The notes under the pieces: model-generated
Database searches by the model: none
The model's input: the letters and a program-made list of their open reading frames with translations, nothing else
What the model was told of the DNA's origin: nothing
Assembly (NCBI GenBank): GCA_034770075.1
Contig: CM068378.1
Span: 42,188,508-42,252,507, forward strand
Origin: Aralia elata
Lineage: Eukaryota > Streptophyta > Magnoliopsida > Apiales > Araliaceae
DNA length: 64,000 bases
Reading direction: 5' to 3'
Position numbers and translations under genes: made by a program
Part shown: positions 47,801-58,187 of the stretch, one piece after another
Numbering within the stretch: position 1 is the stretch's first letter
Layout of the letters: the number at the start of each line of letters is the position of its first letter

Positions 47801-49450
47801 TTTGTAATTCTTTCTCCTTTTCCACTAAAAGGAGATTTAGTCATCTTACCCATGAGACAAGATTCACAAGTTGGATATGATTCGTAATCAGATAGCTCTA
47901 AAAGCCCATCTTTATGCAACTTAGTTAATCTTGTTTCATTGATATGACCGAGTCTATAGTGCCACATAAAGGTATAATTAACATCATCTCTCTTTCTTTT
48001 CATAGTTTGTTCAATTTCAAGTATATTTTCATGCAAGTCAAGTATGTAAAGTCCATTCAGTAAATTACCAACACCATATAAAACATTTTTATTAGAAATA
48101 GAACAACTGTTGTTCTTTATTATAATATCAAAACCATCCATATCCAATACAGAAATTGAAATAATATTTCTAATGAGTGTTGGAACATAATAACAATTAT
48201 TTAAACTAATGGATTTGCCTGTAGGCAGTGCTAAACAATAAGTTTCTACATCTAATGCAGTAACCTTTGCTCTATTTCCCACTCGTAGGATGACTTCTTC
48301 CTTGTTCAGCTTTCTACTTCTGCTTAGTCCCTACATATTATTACATATGTGAGAACCACAGCCGGTATCTAATACCCAAGTAGAATTTTGACTTTCAGAA
48401 AAATTAATTTCAATCACGAACAAACCTAGATCAGAAGTTGAAGCTTCTCCAAGCTTCTTCTGCTTTTGATCCGCAAGATAATCCTTCCAGTTCCTCTTCT
48501 AGTGACCTAGCTTATTGCAATGGTAGCAAATTTCTTTGCTATCTGGATCAGCTTTCTTATTATCCTTTCTTTTCGCCTTGCCCTTAGCCTTCTTCTTTTT
48601 CTTCTTTTTAGAAGATACCTTGGGACTCTTTTTTTTTTTGGAAGAATCATCCACTAGTAAGACTTGATTCTTATTGGATAAGAAGTGACCTTCAGCAGTT
48701 TTCAATATGTTAAGTACCTCAGGCAAGCTGATGTCCAACTTATTCATGTGAAAATTCACAACAAATTATGATAAGGTGTCCGGGAGTGACTGTAAGATCA
48801 AATCTTGACTTAACTCCCCATCCATCACGAACTCAAGTTATCCAAGTTGTTCAATCAGATTGATCATCTTGAGGATATGAGTCTCAACGGTAGTGCCCTA
48901 CGTTATACGAGATCGGAAGAGCTCCTTAGATATCTGATATCTAGTAGTCCTACTTTGCTCACCATATAACTCTTTGAGGTGCAACAATATAGTAGGAGCA
49001 TCCATAGTTTCATGCTGACGCTGAAGCTCGTTACTCATGGATGCGAGCATGATGCATTGAGCCAAGATTGTAGCATCTTGTCACTTTCTGAAAGTAGCAA
49101 TATTTGCAGGGACTGGCAAATTTAGGACATAAGAAATCTTTTCAACAGTGAGAACAATTCTCAGATTCCTTAACCAGTCCGTGTAATTCGGTCCGATCAG
49201 TCTGTTAGCATCAAGTATGCTACGCAGTGATAGTGAGTTTGACATTTTTAAATTCTGCATGTGAAATAGACAACATTTTAGCATACATTCATTTTATTAA
49301 TCATCAAAATAAATTAGGTCTTTATTTAATTTGGTATCTCCCACTATTTTCATCAAACTATATTACCCTTAATATATAGTTCGGCAAATCTAATTAAAGA
49401 TTTGCTAGTGAGAATAAGGATCCCATTTCAAATGTATATAGTCTTGTATG
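44875..49450 (-). mobile_element. Copia-3: truncated Ty1/copia element
   Basis: Only the first ~450 bp of the 3' LTR remain (45326-44875), cut by element A. The polypurine tract is 45339-45327, gag-pol 49245-45405, and a short stub of leader runs to 49450, where Copia-4 begins. The 5' LTR is outside the window or lost. Same family as Copia-1. Confidence 0.93.
45405..49245 (-). pseudogene. Copia-3 gag-pol (broken)
   Basis: From the ATG at 49245, gag is open to 49081, then broken. A lysine-rich gag tail with a knuckle start (CYHCNKLGH) lies at 48759-48499. The protease site reads DTGCGSHIC (Ser to Gly) and a TAG follows at about 48332. Integrase is at 48282-47683 (RLGH zinc histidine kept) and, after a frameshift at the FTDDHSR region, 47572-46451, which runs through the acidic linker into RT. 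A frameshift near 46490 precedes the rest of RT and RNase H (46274-45405), which ends in DNIADPFTKA. The RT YVDD is readable at about 46315. Overall better preserved than Copia-2. Confidence 0.93.
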
Positions 49451-51254
49451 TGAAAGTAGTATGCACACAAGCCAATCATATTTGATATGATGTAGCATAT
49501 ACTTTATAATCTTATTCGTTTGTTAAAAGCATTTTACTTTATCTACATGGTGTTGTTATATTAAATGTGATAAACCCATAATTTTGAGCAATGCTTTTAG
49601 AATCATGATGGTGATCATGCTAATGAGATCTAAATTCTAGATAGCTCACAAACTAAAATCGTTCCTAATCGATGGATTACTAAAAAGGGGATTAGTGAAT
49701 CCGGATAGATTAGTACATACGTTGCTTGCTCTTATGAAGAGGATGATTGATCTCATAATCATTTGTGTGGAGACACTAAAGCAAGTATGTAGGTGCTTAT
49801 TAGGGAATAAGTTCACTGAACGTGGCTCGCTAAGGAATACCTAATGGAGTTTTACTCGCATGTCAATAGGAATTCCTCTAGTGATAGTAGTACAAGTGAT
49901 CCTTGGACTTGAGATCATCATAGTATCTTGTGTTTGATGAGTTATACTTTGACATGTCCCTTAAGACCTTTAGGGTATATCAAAGGGTATGATTGGGTAT
50001 AATAAGTTATACATGGAGATATGTGAATGATCAACAAAGAATCTACCACTTCTAGTAAAAGGAGAGAATGTCCTATGTGATTCGATAAATGATGACTCAG
50101 AAGTCTTTGGCCAAAGCAGAATGAAATTAGAAAGGAGTTTCTAATTTGCATTATCAGAGTTGTGCATTTGAGAATCGAAATACATATAATTAAATAAAAT
50201 AAGACTTGACAGCAATTCCATGTCTTATATTTAATTGGGACATTGTATGGTAGAAGGATTGAATTGTACGGTAACTATTCACTGAAAGGTTCTTTTGTGA
50301 TTAATGTTGAAATTTATATTATCTGGAAAGTCGTTGATCGCTAAGGGGGCTTACCCTTATTGTAGAATAAATATTATTTATTTAAATAAATTAAATAGTT
50401 TAATTTATTTATTTAAATAAGATTAGAATTGTTCTAATTGATTTATTCACAACCGGTTTAATATAGAGAACCTAAAGGGTCACACCGCAAAAGAAAAATA
50501 TTTGTTTAAGAAGTAAATGGCATAATTGTAATAATAAGTTAAGTGTATTTAATTTAATCTATGGAGATAGAATAAATTAAATAGCTTAATATTTATTATT
50601 TAATATTTTGGAAATATTAAATATAAATTAATAAGAAGAGTCTTATTATTGTTATTACAATTACTATTATTTAAATCCTAATAGGGATTGAGAATTAATT
50701 AATAGAAGTACTCTCATAAATTCCTAATTGGATTAGGAGTTTAAATTAATTAAAGGAGTTTAATTATAATAAAACCCTAATGCTAAATAGTTTAGGAGGG
50801 TTCCCTATATCTATAAATAAGAGGAGTCTTATCATGATTTAGGGTTAGACAGTTACACACTCTTCCATAAGAATTGGAGAGAGAGAGTACTTGCAATTTC
50901 TATAGAGATAGAAACTAGGGTTTTGCCAACACCTATCTTCTTGAACAACTATTATTTCTTGGTGGATCACCTTTAGAGGCCAAACACTTGGGTGGCTAAC
51001 GTTGATCAAAGGAAAGAATTTAATCGGTGGAATTCAAGGAGAACGCGAAGGAATTGGAGGTGAACTTGTACCTGAGGAAGCTTTGATTCACGAGGGTATA
51101 ATTCTATATCTCTATCTCTTTCGTTTAATTGATAGTTGATCACAAGGATGATCATGGTGATGGTTTGTATGAAAAATTTTAAAATCCGTTTTATTGCGCT
51201 TCCGCACTATTCATGTAATTTGATTGCATGTTCGCGCTATATATAAACCTAATA
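49451..51254 (+). repeat. Copia-4 5' LTR
   Basis: It starts TGAAAGTAGTATGCACAC and ends ACCTAATA (CA to TA at the last dinucleotide). It is closer to the Copia-2 LTR type (TGAAAG start) than to Copia-1. TATA box at 50811-50821. The primer site TGGCATCACAGC (51256-51267) has two changes. Confidence 0.92.
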
Positions 51255-52660
51255 GTGGCATCACAGCCTAACCTTGTGCTAATTATCGATTATTATGATT
51301 TCATGTATGTATGGGTATGCGATTGGATCGATTTTCTGGGCAAAGAAAATTTTTTCGAACTCTGCTACACAGTGCGGCCACGCCGCTTCCAGTTCAATCT
51401 AGAGCGCGGCCACGCCCGAACCCATAAATCGTTTCTGGGGGTGCAGCGCGGCCGCGCCGCTCCTAGTTCAATTTGGAGTGCGGCCGCGCCGGTCTGCAGA
51501 ATTTGAAAAATTTTATTTTGATTTTATTTATTTTCAATTAAGATAAAAGGTTTATTTTGAATTGAAATATAATTAAAATTAAAAGTTTTATTCACATATG
51601 GAATAGGATTCCATGTTTCCTAAAATAAAGAAGTTTATTCACATATGGAATAGGATTCCATGTTTCCTTAAAAATAAAGATGTTTATTTTGATAAGGAAT
51701 AGGATTCAACATATTTTATTTTTGAACAATTTTAAGTTAAACTAAAAGAGTTTGTTTTGAACTTGAAATTGGTTTCCATGTTAATTGAAATAAAAGAGTT
51801 TATTTTAATTTGGAATTTGATTAAAAATAAAAGAGTTTATTTTTATTCAAAATTGGATAAAATAAAATAAATAAGTTTATTATGATTTAAATTTTGATTA
51901 AAATAAAGGAGTTTATTTTTATTTCAAAATTGGATTTCTAGTAAACTTTTAATTGCTCATTAAATGATATCAATGCATATATGGAATGGTTTTATTATTC
52001 ATGAGATGAATGTTATTTATTGATACATATGGAGATATGTATGATAATAAATAGGGATTGATTATTGACTACTGACCAATGTGTGATTGGATTTATTTTA
52101 GTAGATGCTTGAATGAATAGGTTTTTATAAATGGGGTCTGCGTACCTCGTCTTCTCTAATTTTTTCTTAATGTAAATTCTATCTCCCTCCTATGTACTTC
52201 CCCTTGACTGCTAATCAAGGTTTCTATTTATTTTAAATAGTTTATGTAATAGGATTAGTTAGAATTATTTTGAAAAATTGGAGACCAAGGAGCAAGGAGC
52301 GCTTGAAGACCCGTTTGTAATGGAGGCCGGGTTTAAATGTAATAGTTATATTTAAATTTAATTCTTGCACCCTAGGTTTGACCTTTTGGTTTACTTGGTA
52401 GCTCTAGTGAACCAAACTAGAATAAAAGTCCATAATCAATCCGGGTAGAATATAGTATTCTATATGTTCATGCTTACTATGTATATATTATATATTATAC
52501 AACATGCTTCGCATGTTAAATAATGTGACGCGTATTTTATCTATCTATCTATATATATATATATATATATATATGTGCATGCGCGCTAAACAAGATGAGA
52601 CAAATAATAACAAACCCCTCAAGTAATTATATTAAGTCCTAAGCGTTCAAAGATATTTGG
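51255..52660 (+). other. Copia-4 leader with GC palindromes, cut by element C
   Basis: Non-coding. The GC palindrome cluster lies at 51368-51495 (cores partly decayed to GCGGCCACGC and GTGCGGCCGCGC). AT-rich units around ATGGAATAGGATTCCATG follow (51595-51900). A CTAT/TA microsatellite is at 52540-52574. The leader is interrupted at ATATTTGG (52660); Copia-1 continues uninterrupted at the equivalent point (3237). The rest of Copia-4 lies beyond the window. Confidence 0.85.
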
Positions 52661-53633
52661 TGTAATGTCCGAGAAAATTTAAACCTTGTATCAAATTTAT
52701 TTTTATAAATTCATTTTATATAATTTTACGAACTTAATTGGATCCATGTGGGTATTATTATTTAATTATATAAATACGTGATCCATTAATTTTTTGTGCA
52801 TTAAAGGGACTCATTAATAGTTTTATTAAATTAGTGAGTCGACCCTAAGATTTGATTTGCCAGAAACTTGAGAGATTAATAAATAAATTTATTTTATTCG
52901 GATCAAGAATTATTGGTAGGACAAAAATTTAACTAATTAATTTAATTATTCAATTAAAATAATAGGACCATAATGTTATTTTGATTGGACTGGCCCATTT
53001 CTTTTATTTTATTTCATTTCCGGATTGGGCCAAATCTCTTCCCTGATTAAGTCAAACGAGTGGGCTGGTCAAGGTAATTAAATTGGGCTTTTCCTATTTA
53101 AATTTATCCGGCCCAACCCGGTGGGGTTGAGCCCAAAAGCCATTGCCAGCCGGGTCAGCCCATTCCTTTCCTTTAGCCGGCTTGGATCCATATGTAGCAT
53201 ACCAGTTATCAACTTTGGGGGAAAAGAAATTCAATCGAAGAGATATATTGAGATTGACCGAACCAAAATCCCCAAACCCTCAATTTCATCTCACCCAGCT
53301 ATCAAGCCACAAGCCCTCAAATCAAACAGCCGAGCAAAACCAAGCCTTTGATCAAATCGGACGGGACAAGGGCAAGTCGCCAGGCGTGCGTCGGCGACGA
53401 AGGGAGTAACCGGCGGACGATTCAAGGGTGAAAGTGGGCGACTGAGGGTTCAACGTTCGGACCAAAGGACTGTTAAGCGCGGCGACGTGACCAGTAACAA
53501 CGCACGGCTTGAGGGCCGCCGGCGAAGCTAGCTTTAACTCAGATAAGACCGACGCGGACGACTCACTCCCTTTACCTGACGGTCACCGGCTCGATCAATT
53601 GGGGTTTTGCCCAGCAATTGGGTAAACCTTGTT

Positions 53634-53641
53634 CTATAAAT
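53634..53641 (+). promoter_or_regulatory. Element C TATA box
   Basis: CTATAAAT in the context CCTTGTTCTATAAATTGAAG. Transcription is expected about 30 bp downstream (near 53670). The same box is at 63761-63768 in the 3' LTR. Confidence 0.6.
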
Positions 53642-53846
53642 TGAAGCCCCAACCCACTTGCCAAAGCTGCCGATTCTTCCTTTGTTCTTGTGAGTCCCAA
53701 ATTAGGAGTAAAATACATACAAATTAGAAAATTAGGGTTTGAAATTAGAAAATTTAGGGAGAGAAATTCAGCGGGAAGCCACTGTGAATGTCCGGTTGGG
53801 TTGATTATTTTGGGAGAAGAAGGCGACAAGCAAATCGATCGATACC

Positions 53847-53855
53847 AAGGTATAG
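53847..53855 (+). promoter_or_regulatory. Splice-donor-like site in element C LTR
   Basis: CCAAG|GTATAG, about 180 bp downstream of the expected start. Paired with the acceptor-like ATTGTAG at 56955-56961 it would define an intron of 3112 bp that removes the rest of the LTR and the primer site. Hypothetical. Confidence 0.4.
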
Positions 53856-54599
53856 ATTAGTTCAAGCAACTGAGTTAGTTTTTGTTTAATTTCCATATTG
53901 TGTTGTTTTGTATGGGACTGTGTTATAGCATTATGTTGGTGGTATCATAAACTGTGATGGTGTAATATACAGTGTTTTGGGAATATACGAATACTGTGAT
54001 GGTTATGTGAATTTTCTCCTTATCTCCCATCTGTACTTGAAAATTTTATTTATCCTGGATATTGTGTGTGATATTTGGGTTTAAACCTCTGTATGTTAAA
54101 GAACTTCAATGTTCTGGTAATGTGAATTTACACTACAGTTAGTACAGTTTAGTGTTGCAAGATGCACACTACATGTTCGTCAAAATGCTTGAATGAACTG
54201 TTTTCAATGTTGGGGTAACAATTGTTGGGTTGGCAGTATGAATTATAAGGGTGAACTTTGGGTTCTTGGATATGATAATGCTTGGCTAAAACTCAGCATA
54301 TCATATGGAATTGTGAGAAAATTTCTACCTGCTGTACGGAATGTTAATTCGGGTTGCTTATTGTACTGAACAATGAATGTTGGTTAGGCTGAAATCAAAT
54401 TGCAGGGACTTCATACATTATCAGTGAGTGTTGATACAACAATTGGTCTAGTTTATCAAATAACTGTTAACCAAATAAACTATCCTTGCCATGATTATTG
54501 GTTATCAATTTAAGTTAATAATGCATTTGCAAACTAATTAGTATTATGTTAATAAATAAAATTAATAAGAAATTATTTGTGATAAAGTAATTATTAAAT

Positions 54600-55415
54600 A
54601 TTTAATTATTATTTAACTAACCTTAAATAATAATTGGGTATTGGTAAATTAATTATTGTTATAGGAAAGGATAATACATATTTAATTATTATTTATAATA
54701 ATTAAATATGAGTAAGGTTAAATAAATAATTATTTATTATTTATTAATAAATAATAAATAATAAATAAAGATAATAAATATTTAATTATTATTTTAATTA
54801 ATAATTAAGTATAAATAAAGTTAATAATTTAATTATTTATTATTTATCCTTTAATAATAAATAAAACTAATGAATATTTGATTATTGTTTAACTACTATT
54901 AAATAATAATCAAGTATGGATAAAACTAATAGATTAACTATTTATTATTCATCCTTAAATAATAAATAAAGCTATTTGATTATTACTTAATTACTATTAA
55001 ATAATAATCAAGTATGAATTAAGTTAATCATTTGATTATTTGTCAATAAGTGATAAATAAAGATAACAAATATTCAATGAAATAAATTATTTATTATTTA
55101 TCAATAAATAATAGATAAAGATAATAAATATTTAACTATTATTTAAGTAATATTTAATAATAATTAAGTATGAATATAGTTAATAAAATGATTATTTATT
55201 AATAAATATATAAATAAAGGTAATAAATATTTAATTATTATTTAATCTTAAATAATAATTAAGTATAAGTAAAGTTAATAAATAATTACTTATTATTTAA
55301 TATTAAATAATAAATAAAGATAATAAATATTTAATTGTTATTCAAATGATATTTGATAATAATTAAATATGACAAAAGGTAATGAAATAATTATTATCGT
55401 AATAAATAAGGATTG
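54600..55415 (+). repeat. 97-bp AT-rich tandem array in C LTR
   Basis: Units begin ATTTAATTATT or ATTTGATTATT at 54600, 54680, 54780, 54876, 54974, 55072 (short), 55130, 55229 and 55329. The spacing is mostly 96-100 bp. Each unit contains TAATAATTAAGTAT and AATAAATAAAG words. Degenerate but clearly periodic. Confidence 0.85.
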
Positions 55416-56733
55416 TTAAACCATGTTCAGGGACAGATAATGGTAATAAATCCGGGAAACCAAAGAATAAGTAATCATGATTAGCTACCATCAAGTTAAT
55501 AGCTAAAGATTATTAATTTCTGTTTAGCTAATGTTAATTAGTAATTAAATATAGATGGTAAATTTTACCTGTTGAGTAAAAGGTATAGTGAGAGGTGCCA
55601 ATATACAACTGTTAATTGATAAATCGACTTTACCCAATGATAGGTCACTCGAGATCAATTAATTAAAGCTAAACTATATCTGTAGCTGAGCAAACAGGCA
55701 AGTTCCTAACCCTAAACTTCTTACATTATTGCAAGTTCTTCTTTACTCAACTTTTACATTGAACAAATTTCTAAGCCTTATGCACTATTTTTAATTCGTG
55801 CAAAAAGGTATATATATATACTGTTGCAAGTTATTCTTTAAGCTTGAGTTTTTATCTCCAAGCATGCCTTAAGTGGTCTAATTACTTTCTAAATTATTCC
55901 ACATCTGTATATTTATTGACATTCGCACTCGTGCATTTGAAATTCGTATATTTAAATTCAGGAATTTATAAACCATTCATGGTTAAGTCTGAACCCTTGT
56001 TCGGTCAGACAAATATGTGAGAATTTATAAAAGCTATCTGAACCAATCAATGGTAAGGATTCTTAGACTGTATGAACACCCCTTTATTTATAGGGGAGTA
56101 CCCCACGTACCGTATATAAGGTACACATAGCAGAATTGAATGTTATGCATATACATAGGGTACGCGAGGCTGATCCCCTCAAGTACGTTATTCTGTAGCC
56201 AGTAACCAGAGGGTCAACCAGCTATTGACTCCTTTGGAAGTTATCGTTCAAAGTCTATTTGACTATCAATTGTTCTAAAAGCAATTATTGTTCTTGCTTC
56301 TGATTTTTCTAATGTTGAAATTCCTTAATATCCCTTCATCATGGTATATCCTTATTGTCATACTTTAAACTTGCTGGGCAAACTCGTTGCTCATTCTTGC
56401 TATATCATGATCTCATTGCAGCTAAACCCGAGACGTTAGGGAAGAACAAAGGGAAGGAAAAGATGAAGTGATAGACTTCATGTAGCAGGAAATAAAATTA
56501 TGTGTAGTTAATTACTGTAGTGTAATTTAATCCCTGATAGTTATTAGGGTACGGATTGTGTATGTGTTTAAGGTTATTTGTATTCTGGGACTAGTAACAC
56601 CTTGTAATGAACAACGTATGTTTATTTTATTCCGCATTTTAGTTACCATATATTGATAAAGGTGAATGTTTGTATTGGATCGTGATGACCGGATCCGGGT
56701 ATTTGGAGACCCGAATGTGAGGGCGTCACAGGT

Positions 56734-56745
56734 TGGTATCAAAGC
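56734..56745 (+). other. Element C primer binding site
   Basis: TGGTATCAAAGC, three bases after the LTR end, the same variant as A-prime. It is followed by GGTTATAAACTTTAGG and ACCTAGG (56751-56783), the loose equivalent of the doubled CCTTAGG block of A, A-prime and B. Confidence 0.9.
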
Positions 56746-56962
56746 TATAGGTTATAAACTTTAGGATCGCGAAACCTAGGTTATAACCTTCATAGTAAAC
56801 TCGTATTGAGTGTTAGGAGATAAATCGAGGAGATTTAATTATGTGGTTTTGATGAATTGGGGAATTCATCGAGTCGAGTAGTACCCAATGAAATATAACT
56901 TCATTTCTTCAATGAATATATTTTATTGCTGTACTAATGTTGATTTTTGGTGTGATTGTAGG

Positions 56963-57793
56963 ATGGCTGACAGGGCAGGGACTAGTGGGACCCAGGAGGA
57001 AGAGGTATTCATAGATATCCCAGTAGTTGCTGAGCAGCTGGTGGGGTATGCTCCTACTGCCCCAGGGGTACCGCTAGAGGAGTCCGAGCAGGAGGAGGAC
57101 TACCAGAGGGAGCTACCAGAGCCAGTGGTAGGTAGGGTGATGAGGTCCGGTAGTCAGGACCCTGATGCTGAGGAGGAGGACCCCGAGACCGAGGGAGAGG
57201 AGCCACCTGCTTATGTGGATGGCATGGGGTCCACTGCCGACGATATTATTGAGGGACTGACCAGCAGGACCAAGGAGCTGGAGGATCGGATAGCTCATCT
57301 GGAGGAGCAGAATCAGACCCACCAGATCCGAGAGGACCAGTATAGAGACCTGGCCTATCAGCTTGAGCACGACTTGGGAGTGGCGAAGTCACAGCTACAG
57401 GGCTACGAGTCCTCAACGCAGCAGATCGGACCACTGCTACATCAGCTAGTGGCCCGAAATGCTGAGTTGAGAGAGAGGCTGGATCAGAGGGATCTGCAGA
57501 TCGCCCACCTGAAGGCCAAACAGGAGGCCATGAAGTTCGAGATTGGGCTAGAAGTTGCTGAGAATGTCCGAGTGAGGGACGCCTGGGTCAGAGCAGCAAG
57601 TAGAGTTGACCTATTGGAGGACCGGTTAGAGGCTGGGGCGGTAAGGATCGAGACCCTAGGATATGCCCTAGATGCAGCCTACAGGAGGCCCCGGTCTGAG
57701 GCAGGTGAGTCTAGCTGCTCTGTTCGTCGCAGGATAGGGGATGGAGTATTCTCTTCTGGTCAGCAGGCACGGATCCGTCGTGATGTGCAGTGA
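56963..57793 (+). CDS. Intact extra coiled-coil ORF upstream of gag in element C
   Basis: 276 residues, no internal stop. I start at the MADRAGTSGTQEEE methionine (56963) rather than the upstream in-frame one (56888), because the first 25 codons do not match B and run through a branch-point-like TACTAAT (56931) and an acceptor-like TTGTAG (56956-56961). Residues 1-95 are acidic and Pro/Glu-rich (EEEDPETEGEEPP). Residues about 100-240 are heptad-rich (SRTKELEDRIAHLEEQ, LVARNAELRERLDQRD). The tail is Arg-rich. No signal peptide or membrane span. It lies between primer site and gag, sense strand. B has a homologue in the same place. The sequence is GC-rich against an AT-rich background. No family recognised; a structural or RNA-binding accessory role is only a guess. 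Confidence 0.85.
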   Translation: MADRAGTSGTQEEEVFIDIPVVAEQLVGYAPTAPGVPLEESEQEEDYQRELPEPVVGRVMRSGSQDPDAEEEDPETEGEEPPAYVDGMGSTADDIIEGLTSRTKELEDRIAHLEEQNQTHQIREDQYRDLAYQLEHDLGVAKSQLQGYESSTQQIGPLLHQLVARNAELRERLDQRDLQIAHLKAKQEAMKFEIGLEVAENVRVRDAWVRAASRVDLLEDRLEAGAVRIETLGYALDAAYRRPRSEAGESSCSVRRRIGDGVFSSGQQARIRRDVQ

Positions 57794-58187
57794 CTCGATG
57801 GAGCAGTTGATTTCTTTAGTACAGTCAGTCCCACTTTTTGTCATATTAGGGACATATTTATGTTGATTTGTGAAACTTTATATTGTATTTAGACTTGGGG
57901 TAGCAGTTAAACCCCAACTTTTGTGTTTTGAGGGATGGAAGGTTAGGATTCCCCACTTTTATCTTGGGGGAAAGATTATTGATGGGTAGGCACGCAGTGG
58001 CGCATTTATAGAAGTATGCCACAGGTTTAGTCTTGTAACAAAACAGTGGTATATGAATATAAATGCAGATGTTTCACTTAAATCAAATGTGTTGATAGAT
58101 ATTTTACCTTTGATTGCTTATTTTAATGACATATTGTGTAAAATATAAAACTATAGGTAAAAGTCAGCGGATTTTCCTTATCCAAAC
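57794..58187 (+). other. Spacer between extra ORF and gag in element C
   Basis: Non-coding, about 390 bp. Near its end it has ACTATAGG and AAAGTCAG (about 58150-58170), possible acceptor sites that could let a spliced RNA start at gag. Not conserved clearly enough with B to be sure. Confidence 0.4.

Larger units (their letters stand above)
52661..56730 (+). repeat. Element C 5' LTR (4.07 kb)
   Basis: TGTAATGTCCGAG (52661) to GGGCGTCACA (56730). It has a GC-rich first part (53100-53600), TATA box, leader exon candidate, donor-like site (53850), and a 97-bp AT-rich tandem array (54600-55415). The open frames at 53121-53409 overlap each other in two frames in both LTRs, upstream of the TATA box, and are not credible genes. 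Confidence 0.95.

Noticed and set aside
53121..53409. Two overlapping frames repeated in both C LTRs (again at 63248-63658) as proteins
   Set aside because: They recur only because the LTRs are near-identical; they lie upstream of the TATA box and show no domain.
54600..55415. AT-rich array as centromeric satellite or origin
   Set aside because: It is confined to one LTR, with few degenerate units.
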